From assembly GCA_029556545.1 (NCBI GenBank), contig JAKQEQ010000159.1:1-64000 (forward strand): DNA of 64,000 nt, read 5' to 3'. Positions within the stretch are counted from its first letter, which is position 1, and each line of letters opens with the position of its first letter. The position numbers and the translations under genes are program-made. Positions 39,952 to 48,597 of the stretch are shown piece after piece. The DNA is from Candidatus Hydrogenedentota bacterium (GTDB lineage: Bacteria > Hydrogenedentota > Hydrogenedentia > Hydrogenedentales > JAGMZX01). A model generated the notes under the pieces. The model did not search any database. It was not told where the DNA came from and was given only the letters and a program-made list of their open reading frames with translations.

Positions 39952-42900
39952 ATGTCACACAACACATTCACCACTAGTCTCCGTGTACTTGTAGCCATCC
40001 TCTGCGCAGTCGCGGTCACGTCCGCATGGGCGCAAGGCGCCGCGGACCCGTCCCGGCTGTTGCCGCCCATGCCGCCCGCCGCGGCGGGAATGGCGCCGCA
40101 GGCCAAGGCGCCTGCGGTCGCGTCGCTGGGACCCAGCGACTGCCAGGTCGCGATCAACTTCGACGAACTGACCGCGCCGTGTGGTTTTGCAAGTACGACG
40201 CGGCTCACGGGCGAGTATTTCTACCTTGGGCTCTTGTTCGAAGGACCGGGCGGCAACGACGGCGGCGCCGTGCTCGATGAGTGCGGGGTCTTTGGCGTAA
40301 CGGGCCACTCGTCGCCCAATTTCCTCGCGTTCAATACCGGTTCGGCTCTGAGCGACGGCGGCGTGCCGCAGGGCCCGGAAACCATCACCTTCAGCAACCC
40401 GATCGTGTCCTTCGAGGCAGCGTTCGGCACCGGAACCGCCGGCAACCTGACGCTCACCGCGTATGATGAAGGGGGTGGAGTGGTCGATCAGACGACGGGC
40501 GCCATCGGACCCGCGTTGGCGCGCTTTGCCGTCTTCGGACGCGGCATCAAGACGGTCGAGTTCAACACCACCGCCGCCGCCTGGGTCTGCGACGACCTCT
40601 GTATCGTCGAGGACGGGGGCAGCGGCGTGCTGGTCCTGCTCGAAACCTGCGGCGGCAGTGCCGACTTCATCACGCCCGCCCTGGCGAACCTCAGCCATAC
40701 CGACGTCACCGTGGTCAACGATCCGGGCGATTATGAGTTCGCCATTCGCACGGGGCAGTGGGACCTCATTATCCTGGAAGAGTATGGTAATTATATTCCC
40801 GAAGCCGCGCTCGACGCGTTGGTTGATTACCACAACGGCGGCGGGCGGATTGTTTTCTCCTACTGGGGGCTGGATGCGATTACCGCCCATCCGATCATGG
40901 ACGTTCTCGGCGTCTCGTATGTGAGTTCCTATAATACTCCAGAATCCGTCTATGCCTGGAACCCGACCCCGCTCTTCGACACGCCGAACAGCGTGCCTGA
41001 TCTAACGACGTTCATCAATCCGTGCACCCAGGACGGCCACCGGGTCGAGCCGACCTCCGCTGCGGCGATGGCGGGATACACCGCGACGGCGCAAGCGAAT
41101 GAGGCAGCCCTGACCGTCAGCGGCAACGGAAGGGCCATTCTGAACGCCTTCATGCCGGGCACGGTCGACCAGGACGCGGACACCGACGGCAAGAACGACA
41201 TGATCGCGTTGTACGAGAACGAGATTTACCACCACATCGGCCTTGGCGACGCCGCCCTCGCGGCCGCGCCGCCCGCCATCGAGTTCCGTCTCCCGGTCGA
41301 CGGCGCGGACGCCGAACCGGTGACGCTCGAAAACCTGAGTCCCGCGCCCATCAACTGGACCAGCGGCGTCGTCCGCGTGCTGATCGCCGCGGCAAGCGAT
41401 CCGCCGACGTTCTTCCTGGACGAGTTCATGGCGGAGACCGGCATGGCCGTGGTCGATTACGTCAACACGAGTGGGGCCACGCCGACTGTTTCGGAAATGC
41501 TCAACTATGACGTGGTCATTGTGGCAAGCAACTTCGCGCCTGCCGATCCGGCAGCTCTCGGCAACAATCTGGCCGACTACATCGACATGGGCGGCAAAGT
41601 GATCAACGCCCTCGCCACCTTCGCGGGAGCACCATGGCAGTTGGAAGGCCGCTTTGTCGCGGACGGCTACGGCGCCTTCCTCAATGACGCCCCGACGGAG
41701 TTCTTCCTGCACACCTTGGGCACTTTTGATCCCGGCCACCCGATTATGGACGGCGTCAGCAGTCTGACTGATAGTCTCGTGGCGACCGCCGTGCCCGCGC
41801 CCGGCGCCGTGGTCGTGGCCGAATGGGACAACGGCACGCCGTTGGTGGCTACTCAAGGCGACACGGTAGTCGGCTTGAACGCTTTCATTCTCGGCACGGG
41901 TTACACGGGCGACCTCGCGCACATGGTCCGCAACGCCGTGCTCTGGCTCGCCAAGCGCGGCGAGTGGCTGAGCGTCAATCCGCCGTCGGGCACCCTGCTG
42001 CCCGGGGAATCCGTCGTGCTCGATGTCGCGGCCGACGCCACGGGCTTGCCTCTGGGCTTCTATGAGCCCCTTACACTGGGCCTGTGGGGGCCGAAGGGCG
42101 GGCGCGCGGAAGTGGACGTGTCCCTCGTGGTCTTTGACCCGTGCCCGCCGGACGCGAGCTTCTCCCAGCCTGTGGCCATGCCGCACGAGGGCGGCGGAAG
42201 CGCATACACCAGCAGCGATACCTCCAGTTACAAAGTCTATGAAAATGTTTCCGGATTGACCGGGAATATCGTCGCGCTGCAATGGTGGGGTCTCGACCTC
42301 GAGTGGCTTCCCGGCTTCGGCGAATGCGACCGGCCCGCGCCGGACCAGTTCCTCGTGGGCTTCTATACGGACAATGCCGGCCTGCCCGACGCGCTGATCG
42401 ACGAGGTCACCGTGACCGCCGTGGTCGAGGATACCGGCCTCGTGCTGTTCGGAGTCTACGAGCAGAAGCGGTACTCCGCGACGCTCCCGAGTCCGGTGGC
42501 CATGCCCGAGGGCTGGATTTCGATCCAGGGCATCGACGCGGACGCGTGCTGGTTCCTCTGGAGCACCTCACCGGTCGGCGACGGTAACGGTGTACAGGAT
42601 AGCGGCAGCCTCGTCAACCTCGGCGTTGACCTCGCGCTGTGCGTGACCACCCAAGTCACGGACTTCTGCCCGCCCGAGTCCATCTACAGCCAGCGTCCCG
42701 TCACCACGACGCAGCCGCTCTTTGGCCCCTTCAGCGACGACGCTTCGGGCTTCCAGGTCTATGACGATTTCAGCGGTGTCCCGGGGCCGATCGGCGGGTT
42801 GGTATGGTGGGGCTTCGAGTATTCAGGCGTGCCTTGCACGCGTCCGGTCACCGATTTCCTCATCGGGTTCTATGAAGACGACGGCGGCGGCCAGCCCGCC

Positions 42901-44025
42901 ACGGGCACGCCGATTCACGAGGAGGTAGTGACGGCGGTCAGGGAGGACACGGGCCTTCTGTATCTCGGGACCCTCCCGCTGCTCCGGTACACCGCCCCGC
43001 TCTCCGCAGGGGTGAACATGGCGTCCGGCTGGGTCAGCATCGCGGGCACGAACGGCGACGCATCCTGCGTCTTCGCCTCGGTCGACTCCGACCAAGGCAA
43101 CCTGCACGCCCTGCATTGGGATGGTGTTACGTTCGGCCCCCTCGGAAAGGACATGGGTCTCTGCTTCTTGCCTTACATCGTCCCGACATGCACACCCATC
43201 GCGGATGCGATCTGCGACTCGGTGGTGTACGGGACAAACATCGGCCAACCTTCGGAGATCGATAGCTACTCCTGCTCCGGATGGTCGGAGACCGGTCCCG
43301 AAGCGGTATACAGCTTCGCCCCGCTGGCGGATACGGATGTGACAATGATCTTGTCCGACATGACAATGGATCTCGATATCTTCATCCTGGAGAATGAATG
43401 CCGACCGGACCAGTGCATCACGTATGGTAACAACGACGTGACGTTCTCGGCGCTGGGAGGAAGCACGTATTATGTTTCCGTGGACGGCTATGCCGGGGCG
43501 ACCAGTGACTTCACACTGACCATCACCTGCACTGGCGGTGAAGGCGAGGGTGAAGGTGAGGGCGAGGGTGAGGGCGAGGGCGAAGGCGAGGGTGAAGGTG
43601 AAGGCGAAGGTGAGGGCGAGGGCGAGGGCGAAGGCGAGGGTGAAGGTGAAGGCGAAGGTGAAGGTGAAGGCGAGGGTGAAGGCGAAGGCGAAGGTGAAGG
43701 TGATCCTTGCTTCAGCGAATGGCATACGGCGGACCAGGACCACAGTAGCCTGATCGAGTTGACGGAACTATTGCGTGTCATCCAGTTCTACAACTCCGGC
43801 GGGTTCCACTGTGCGGATGACCCGGGATCAACGGAAGACGGTTACGTGCCGGGCGTCGGCGCGAACACCACGTGCTGCCCGCACGCGAGCGACTACGCGC
43901 CCTCCGGGCCGGACTGGCAGATTGCGCTGACCGAGCTGCTGCGGGTCATCCAGTTCTACAACTTCCCCGGCTATCACTACTGTCCGCTTGACGGGACGGA
44001 GGACGGCTTCTGCCCCGGACTTTGA
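39952..44025 (+). CDS. Giant exported protein with PPC-like domain, Gly-Glu linker and dockerin-like C-terminus
   Basis: The 1357-residue protein has a signal peptide ending near TSAWAQ. Residues about 60-220 look like a beta-sandwich domain (INFDELTAPCGF, YFYLGLLFEG). Two segments then resemble ThuA/glutamine-amidotransferase-like folds (WDLIILEEYGNY with YHNGGGRIVFSYWG, and DVVIVASNFAP with YIDMGGKVINALATF), each with an HPIMD motif. Two Trp-rich beta domains that resemble each other follow (LQWWGLDLEWLPG, LVWWGFEYSGVP). A pre-peptidase C-terminal (PPC)-like domain (DLDIFILENECRPDQCITYG, YYVSVDGYAG) precedes the 28-pair Gly-Glu linker (1195-1250). The last 107 residues share six Cys and two LTELLRVIQFYN motifs with the neighbouring protein. 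No enzyme motif was recognised; a surface recognition or adhesion role is inferred. Confidence 0.85.
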   Translation: MSHNTFTTSLRVLVAILCAVAVTSAWAQGAADPSRLLPPMPPAAAGMAPQAKAPAVASLGPSDCQVAINFDELTAPCGFASTTRLTGEYFYLGLLFEGPGGNDGGAVLDECGVFGVTGHSSPNFLAFNTGSALSDGGVPQGPETITFSNPIVSFEAAFGTGTAGNLTLTAYDEGGGVVDQTTGAIGPALARFAVFGRGIKTVEFNTTAAAWVCDDLCIVEDGGSGVLVLLETCGGSADFITPALANLSHTDVTVVNDPGDYEFAIRTGQWDLIILEEYGNYIPEAALDALVDYHNGGGRIVFSYWGLDAITAHPIMDVLGVSYVSSYNTPESVYAWNPTPLFDTPNSVPDLTTFINPCTQDGHRVEPTSAAAMAGYTATAQANEAALTVSGNGRAILNAFMPGTVDQDADTDGKNDMIALYENEIYHHIGLGDAALAAAPPAIEFRLPVDGADAEPVTLENLSPAPINWTSGVVRVLIAAASDPPTFFLDEFMAETGMAVVDYVNTSGATPTVSEMLNYDVVIVASNFAPADPAALGNNLADYIDMGGKVINALATFAGAPWQLEGRFVADGYGAFLNDAPTEFFLHTLGTFDPGHPIMDGVSSLTDSLVATAVPAPGAVVVAEWDNGTPLVATQGDTVVGLNAFILGTGYTGDLAHMVRNAVLWLAKRGEWLSVNPPSGTLLPGESVVLDVAADATGLPLGFYEPLTLGLWGPKGGRAEVDVSLVVFDPCPPDASFSQPVAMPHEGGGSAYTSSDTSSYKVYENVSGLTGNIVALQWWGLDLEWLPGFGECDRPAPDQFLVGFYTDNAGLPDALIDEVTVTAVVEDTGLVLFGVYEQKRYSATLPSPVAMPEGWISIQGIDADACWFLWSTSPVGDGNGVQDSGSLVNLGVDLALCVTTQVTDFCPPESIYSQRPVTTTQPLFGPFSDDASGFQVYDDFSGVPGPIGGLVWWGFEYSGVPCTRPVTDFLIGFYEDDGGGQPATGTPIHEEVVTAVREDTGLLYLGTLPLLRYTAPLSAGVNMASGWVSIAGTNGDASCVFASVDSDQGNLHALHWDGVTFGPLGKDMGLCFLPYIVPTCTPIADAICDSVVYGTNIGQPSEIDSYSCSGWSETGPEAVYSFAPLADTDVTMILSDMTMDLDIFILENECRPDQCITYGNNDVTFSALGGSTYYVSVDGYAGATSDFTLTITCTGGEGEGEGEGEGEGEGEGEGEGEGEGEGEGEGEGEGEGEGEGEGEGEGEGEGEGEGDPCFSEWHTADQDHSSLIELTELLRVIQFYNSGGFHCADDPGSTEDGYVPGVGANTTCCPHASDYAPSGPDWQIALTELLRVIQFYNFPGYHYCPLDGTEDGFCPGL
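43534..43701 (+). repeat. (GGNGAR)28 tract coding a Gly-Glu linker
   Basis: Twenty-eight hexanucleotide Gly-Glu codon pairs lie between the PPC-like domain and the C-terminal dockerin-like module. Mixed third positions again suggest selection for the peptide. Confidence 0.9.
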
Positions 44026-44061
44026 GCCGGCGGCGCCGACTTGATTGAAGGAGCATCGTGC

Positions 44062-44104
44062 GCGGGCGGTTGGACCATCGGGTTCCAGCCGCCCGCACTT
44101 CTTC
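44062..44104 (+). terminator. Rho-independent-type terminator of the second surface-protein gene
   Basis: GCGGGCGGTTGGA (44062-44074) pairs with TCCAGCCGCCCGC (44084-44096), a 13-bp stem with one G-T pair, followed by ACTTCTTCC. It lies 37 bp after the stop codon. The T run is short. Confidence 0.6.
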
Positions 44105-44119
44105 CGCCAGAGTCAAATG

Positions 44120-44149
44120 TTGCCGTGTCTCATCGGAATTTGGAATACT
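44120..44149 (+). promoter_or_regulatory. Weak promoter candidate of the lipoprotein gene
   Basis: TTGCCG (44120-44125), 18 bp, AATACT (44144-44149), about 100 bp before the ATG at 44251. Confidence 0.3.
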
Positions 44150-44250
44150 GGCGGCGTAGAATCGTCTTGTTATCGAGTGTCGGAATGTGCGCCGCTGCCG
44201 CGGGGTTTCCTTGATTGAGTACGGTCGGCGCGAAAAAGAAGGAAGATACC

Positions 44251-44850
44251 ATGAGAAAACACTCGCGGATCCTGCTGATAATTGCGGTGGTCGGTCTGGC
44301 GTTGGTCCATATCGGCTGTGAGACCTACGGCCAATCCGCGGGCCTTGGCGCGCTGGTCGGCGGCGGCGCGGGCGCGATTATCGGGCACCAGTCCGGTCAC
44401 GCGCTCGAGGGCGCGGCCATCGGTGCGGCGCTCGGCGCCGCCACCGGGCTCATCGTCCACGACGTGAAGGCCAGAAGGGCCAGAACCGCCGAGGAAACGG
44501 CCCAGCAATACAATTATCAGCCATCGCAGGGACTGAAACTCCAAATCGAACGCTCGGAGGTGCTGCCCAATTTCGTCGCGCGCGGCAACGAGGTCGAGAG
44601 CCAGGTGCAGTACGCCCTGCTCGGCAGCGGCGGCGGCGTCGAGGTCACTGAGAAGCGCACCCTGCTGCGTGGCGGACAAGTCGTGTCGGAGTTATCGTCC
44701 GAATCGTTCGTGAGATCGGACGGCACCTGGGTCAGCAGCCAGCGTTTCCGGCTTCCCAACGACTTGCAGCCTGGAGAATATGCGGTCATGCAGCGCGTCA
44801 GCACCGCGCAGCACGTCGTTTCAGGCACCGCTCCCTTCACCGTGCAATAA
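44251..44850 (+). CDS. Glycine-zipper lipoprotein
   Basis: The 199-residue protein begins MRKHSRILLIIAVVGLALVH, a signal that ends at IGC with Cys23 as probable lipidation site. A glycine-zipper segment follows (LGALVGGGAGAIIGHQSGHA and AAIGAALGAATG, about residues 31-66), as in outer-membrane lipoproteins of the SlyB/YMGG group. The C-terminal half is a soluble beta-rich domain (QVQYALLGSGGGVEVTEKRT, RFRLPNDLQPGEYAVMQRVS) of unknown function. AAGGAAG precedes this ATG, which I prefer to one 12 codons upstream. It probably sits in the outer membrane. Confidence 0.8.
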   Translation: MRKHSRILLIIAVVGLALVHIGCETYGQSAGLGALVGGGAGAIIGHQSGHALEGAAIGAALGAATGLIVHDVKARRARTAEETAQQYNYQPSQGLKLQIERSEVLPNFVARGNEVESQVQYALLGSGGGVEVTEKRTLLRGGQVVSELSSESFVRSDGTWVSSQRFRLPNDLQPGEYAVMQRVSTAQHVVSGTAPFTVQ

Positions 44851-44924
44851 CCGACGCCCTCGTTATTCGGCCCGCCGCCCGCTCCTTGCGCCGCACGGAG
44901 CGGCGGCTGTCTCATTTCCGCCCT

Positions 44925-44952
44925 CCCTTCTCCCTTCTCCCTTCTCCCTATT
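44925..44952. repeat. Heptanucleotide repeat (CCCTTCT)3-4
   Basis: Three exact CCCTTCT units and a fourth variant unit (CCCTATT) run into the stop codon of the ABC permease gene. It is the second 7-bp repeat in this ABC operon. Confidence 0.7.
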
Positions 44953-45805
44953 CCCCCACCGCCCGCGCCGTCGCGTATTCTCGGATGCGAAACGCAATCG
45001 CGGACAGCGCGACGAAGACCGCGGTTATCACCAGCAGCGTAATCAGCGCGTCCTGTTTCTCGATCAGGATCGGGTTCTTCTGAAACCCCAACGAGGTCTG
45101 CTCGAAGAAATCCCGCGGCCGCGCCACGTCCGTCTTCGGGAACAGCATCTCGAGGTATTTCTGGATCGTGAGGAAATCGACGAGTCCGGGAACCTGTATA
45201 GCGAGCCGCTGCCACCCGAAAAGCAGAATCAGGCCGTAGATGATGGGCCGTTTCGAGAACGTGCCCAGGAACAGGCAAAGCGCGCCATAGGATGCGATGG
45301 CGAGCGTCAGCACGCCGCAGTATTGCAGCAGCCGCAACACGTGTTCCGACGTGAATTCGAGGTTCGCCAAGCTGCCGCACCCTGCGAACACCAGCGCGGC
45401 GGAAACGCAGAGCATGAACGAGCAGAGGAACACGTACGCCAGGAACCGCCCGATGATCCACGCCGAACGCGGCAGGGGCCGCGTGAGAATATACGCGATG
45501 GTCTGACCTTCGGCGTCTTCGCCCACGAGCATCCCGGCAAAAAACAACGCGAGCACCGGCGCCAGAATGCTCACGTACAGGTCTTCCATCATGCGGATAA
45601 ACGTGACGTCGCCCAGGACGGAAAACGGGGTCCGCGACAGAAACGCCAGCGCGAGCGGCAGCAGCACGGGCAGCAGCGTGATCGCTGCCGCCAGGATAAG
45701 CCGGCTGCGGCGCAGCATCATCACCACGGCATGCGCGCATGCGACGCGCACGTAGCCGAAGTAACCGACCATGGGAGGCGCGGTACGTTCTTCCGTTACG
45801 GACAC
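44948..45805 (-). CDS. ABC-2-type transporter permease
   Basis: The 285-residue protein is an integral membrane permease with about six hydrophobic segments (for example LILAAAITLLPVLLPLALAF and SILAPVLALFFAGMLVGEDA). The segment GEDAEGQTIAYILTRPLPR is typical of the NosY/ABC-2 family, where it follows the second helix. It starts with GTG at 45805 with GGAGAC just upstream. It is the last gene of a four-gene operon with two ATPase and two permease genes and lies 9 bp after the ATPase gene. The exported substrate is unknown. Confidence 0.85.
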   Translation of the reverse strand: MSVTEERTAPPMVGYFGYVRVACAHAVVMMLRRSRLILAAAITLLPVLLPLALAFLSRTPFSVLGDVTFIRMMEDLYVSILAPVLALFFAGMLVGEDAEGQTIAYILTRPLPRSAWIIGRFLAYVFLCSFMLCVSAALVFAGCGSLANLEFTSEHVLRLLQYCGVLTLAIASYGALCLFLGTFSKRPIIYGLILLFGWQRLAIQVPGLVDFLTIQKYLEMLFPKTDVARPRDFFEQTSLGFQKNPILIEKQDALITLLVITAVFVALSAIAFRIREYATARAVGE

Positions 45806-45814
45806 GGCAGTCTC

Positions 45815-46732
45815 CTAATGAATCAGGTAATCGAACACGGACTGCAAGTTGTCGTCCGCGCAGGTTATCGACCGAATCCCGAGGGTTTCGTCATCCATGA
45901 GTCCGTTCAACTTCTCATAGCACCCGTTGGGGTCGCGCGTGCGCAGGGTGGCCCGCCCGTTCTCGAACTCGATCCCGATCGTGGCCGCATCCGTTACGAA
46001 GTGCGCGGACATCCGCCGCGGGTCGCGGCACTCGACGGTGATCGTGTGCGGGTGATCGTCGATGAGATCGCGGATTTCGCGCACGTTGCCTTGGGCGATC
46101 AACGTCCCGTGGTACAGCAGCACCACGTTGTCCGTCGCGCGCTCGACCTCGTGCAACACGTGGCTCGACACCACCACCGAGCGGCCCGCGTCCCCGAGGC
46201 GGCGGATCAGTTGAAACATCTCCTCGCGGCCCTCGGGATCGAGGCCGCTCATGGGCTCGTCAAGCAGCAGGAACTCGGGGTCGGTCGCGAGCGCCTGGGC
46301 AATCTTGACGCGCTGGCGCATCCCTTTGCTGTACTCGCTGATCGGGTCGTGCATCCGATCCGTCATCCGCACCTGATCAATCGCCGCCGCCGCCACGCGC
46401 CGCGCATCGCGAACGCCCATCCCCCAGAAGCGATTCATCCAGTAGACGAACTCGAAGCCGCTCATGTTCTCGTAGAACTTGTCGGTCTCCGGGCAATAGC
46501 CGATACGACGCAGCACGCGCCGGTTGTTGCACGGCGCCTCGCCGAAAACCTCGATGACGCCGCGACTGGGCCGGTACAGTCCCAGCGCGAGTTTGATGAA
46601 CGTGCTCTTGCCGGCGCCGTTCGGACCGAGCAGGCCGGTAACCCCGGCTTCGATTTCGACGCTCAGGTTGTTGACGGCGACCACCTCGCCGAACCATTTC
46701 GAAACTTCTTTCGCGCGAATGACGGCGCTCAT
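45815..46732 (-). CDS. ABC transporter ATP-binding protein
   Basis: The 305-residue ATPase has Walker A GLLGPNGAGKST, signature YSKGMRQRVKIAQAL, Walker B EFLLLDEPMSGLDPEG and the H-loop VSSHVLHEVE. A C-terminal extension of about 80 residues is typical of exporter ATPases of the CcmA/NatA type. The frame is open upstream, but the ATG at 46732 overlaps the stop of the upstream permease as ATGA and starts at the family N-terminus. It pairs with the permease 9 bp downstream. Confidence 0.92.
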   Translation of the reverse strand: MSAVIRAKEVSKWFGEVVAVNNLSVEIEAGVTGLLGPNGAGKSTFIKLALGLYRPSRGVIEVFGEAPCNNRRVLRRIGYCPETDKFYENMSGFEFVYWMNRFWGMGVRDARRVAAAAIDQVRMTDRMHDPISEYSKGMRQRVKIAQALATDPEFLLLDEPMSGLDPEGREEMFQLIRRLGDAGRSVVVSSHVLHEVERATDNVVLLYHGTLIAQGNVREIRDLIDDHPHTITVECRDPRRMSAHFVTDAATIGIEFENGRATLRTRDPNGCYEKLNGLMDDETLGIRSITCADDNLQSVFDYLIH

Positions 46733-47613
46733 GCGGCAACCTCCGCGCGACGCACCGCCCGGCAAATAATCCAGAAGGCCGTGACGCACACGAGGACGAG
46801 CATCCCGAGCGACAGCCCGAGATCGATCCGTGTCAGATAGCCGCGCTGCCGGAAACACGCAAGCCCGATGCGGTTGACGACCATCGGGACGGACACGATG
46901 AGATATTGCGGGTCACGCAGCATCTGGGCAAGAAGCACGCCCATGGTCGAGCTGGCGATAACGACCATAAACACCGCAATGGCCGCGTAGCGCTGGCTCC
47001 GCGAGAGTGCCGATGCGGCCAGTACGCAGAGGGCCGCGGGAACCACAATGGCGGAGGCGAAGCCGACGCTCGCCGGTCCCCACCACCAATTCGCCGCCAG
47101 TTGATCGAGGTCCGCCAGCAGCGCGTTGTGCAACGCCAAAAACAGGACGGCCGGCAGCGCCGTCAGCGAGAGGCCGAGCAGGACAAGCGCGCAGCACTTC
47201 CCGAGCGTGTAATCTATCCAGGTCAGCGGTTTCGCGAAGTAGACTTCCATCAGGTTGTTCACGAAATCGTTACTGATCGCGCCCGATCCGGCGTAAATGA
47301 GAATGAGGAACGCAAGACCGGATTGAAAGCGGAGAAACATATAGAACAGCCGCTCATCCACCATGAACTCGCGCACCTGGGTCAGAAACCCGAGGCCGCT
47401 CTGACGAAACAACTCCTGGTTGCTCCGGTACACTTCGTTCAGCAGGATAATGAGCACATAAAAGAGGCAATGAAGCAACGCGATGAGCACAAGCCCTTTG
47501 AAAATGCGCGCCCGCGCGAGCAGCCGCAATTCCTGCTCCGCCACGGTCCACCACCGGAAATGGCGGCGCAGCGTTCCGTCATAAGTTCTATACGTTTGAC
47601 TGTAAATCGGCAC
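46729..47613 (-). CDS. ABC-2-type transporter permease
   Basis: The 294-residue membrane protein has about six hydrophobic helices, starting with FKGLVLIALLHCLFYVLIIL, and the ABC-2-type signature AISNDFVNNLMEVYFAKPLT. The start is GTG at 47613, 2 bp after the upstream ATPase stop; its own stop overlaps the next ATPase by 4 bp. It resembles the permease at 44948 only loosely, so the operon may encode two different half-transporters or one heteromeric exporter. Confidence 0.85.
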   Translation of the reverse strand: MPIYSQTYRTYDGTLRRHFRWWTVAEQELRLLARARIFKGLVLIALLHCLFYVLIILLNEVYRSNQELFRQSGLGFLTQVREFMVDERLFYMFLRFQSGLAFLILIYAGSGAISNDFVNNLMEVYFAKPLTWIDYTLGKCCALVLLGLSLTALPAVLFLALHNALLADLDQLAANWWWGPASVGFASAIVVPAALCVLAASALSRSQRYAAIAVFMVVIASSTMGVLLAQMLRDPQYLIVSVPMVVNRIGLACFRQRGYLTRIDLGLSLGMLVLVCVTAFWIICRAVRRAEVAA

Positions 47614-47615
47614 GC

Positions 47616-48551
47616 CTAGCCCCTCCCCACCGCGTCCATGAAGGCTTCCTCGAGCGAACGTCGCACCGGACGGAAATGGCGGATGTGCGTACCCGCCGCG
47701 CGTGCGGCCTCTGAGATTTGAGATTTGAGATTTGAGATTTCAGAGGTTCCCGCACCGTTCCCCGGCGACACAATCAGGTTGCCGCCGCGTTCCGCTTTCC
47801 ACACCATCCCCGCGCGATCGAGGGCCGCGCAAAACACCGCCTCGCGGTCGCGTACGCGCACCTCGAACAGGTCGTCCCGCGGCGTGGTGAGTTCGTCGAT
47901 GCGCCCTTCCTGGACGATCCGGCCGTTGTTAATCATGATCACGCGATCGCAGACGTGCTGCACGTCGGGCAACAGATGCGAAGAAAGCAGCACGGCGACG
48001 CCCCGCCGCCCGGCGATGTCGCGGATCAGGTCGAGCATCTGGATGCGCCCCGTCGGATCGAGGCCGTTGGTCGGCTCGTCGAGCAGCACGAGCTTCGGAT
48101 CGTGGATGAGCGCCTGCGCCAGCTTGACGCGCTGGAGCATGCCGGTCGAGTAGGTCTCCATGAGCCGGTAGCGGCTGTCGCCGAGCCGGACGTAGCTGAG
48201 CGCCTCGTGGGCGCGCTCCATCGCGTCCAGGTAGCTCATGCCGATGAGACGGCCGCAGTACGTGAGGAAATTGACGGCGCTGACCTTCGGGCTCGACACC
48301 TCACGCTCCGGCATGTAGCCGATGCCCAGGCGCACTTCGAGCGCGTGCCGCGGCATCGCTTTCCCGAACAGCGAGACCCGGCCGGACGACGCGCGGTTGA
48401 ACCCGAGCAACGTGCGGATGAGCGTGCTCTTCCCCGCTCCATTCGGCCCGAGCAGTCCTACCGCGCCGCCCTCGATGGCGCACGAGACGCCGTCAAGCGC
48501 TACCAAGTCGCCATAGGCGACCCGCACGTCCTCCAATTCAATCAAGGCCAT
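47616..48551 (-). CDS. ABC transporter ATP-binding protein with a repeat-coded linker
   Basis: The 311-residue ATPase has Walker A GLLGPNGAGKSTLIRTLLG, signature YSTGMLQRVKLAQAL, Walker B KLVLLDEPTNGLDPTG and H-loop LLSSHLLPDVQ. I chose the ATG at 48551 because MALIELEDVRVAYGD is the normal family start; an ATG seven codons earlier lies in a 9-bp repeat tract. A stretch near the C-terminus, SEISNLKSQISE, is coded by four copies of a 7-bp repeat. Insertion or loss of one copy would change the frame of the last 45 or so residues. It is the first gene of the exporter operon. Confidence 0.9.
   Translation of the reverse strand: MALIELEDVRVAYGDLVALDGVSCAIEGGAVGLLGPNGAGKSTLIRTLLGFNRASSGRVSLFGKAMPRHALEVRLGIGYMPEREVSSPKVSAVNFLTYCGRLIGMSYLDAMERAHEALSYVRLGDSRYRLMETYSTGMLQRVKLAQALIHDPKLVLLDEPTNGLDPTGRIQMLDLIRDIAGRRGVAVLLSSHLLPDVQHVCDRVIMINNGRIVQEGRIDELTTPRDDLFEVRVRDREAVFCAALDRAGMVWKAERGGNLIVSPGNGAGTSEISNLKSQISEAARAAGTHIRHFRPVRRSLEEAFMDAVGRG
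47713..47740. repeat. Heptanucleotide repeat (GAGATTT)4 inside an ABC ATPase gene
   Basis: Four perfect GAGATTT units lie in the coding region. On the gene strand they read AAATCTC and give SEISNLKSQISE. The unit length is not a multiple of three, so slippage would shift the frame. The AT content contrasts with the GC-rich surroundings. Confidence 0.85.
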
Positions 48552-48561
48552 CCGTCGGCCC

Positions 48562-48597
48562 GTCCCTATCATCCATACCGTCCATGCCGTTCATCTC
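48562..48597. repeat. 9-bp-period GTCC tract before the ABC operon
   Basis: Units GTCCCTATC, ATCCATACC, GTCCATGCC and GTTCATCTC repeat every 9 bp between the CarboxypepD_reg gene stop and the ABC ATPase start. Confidence 0.7.

Noticed and set aside
39743..39994. Possible 83-residue protein between the two surface-protein genes
   Set aside because: It overlaps the promoter and start of the second surface gene and crosses an AT-rich hairpin; no ribosome-binding site of note.
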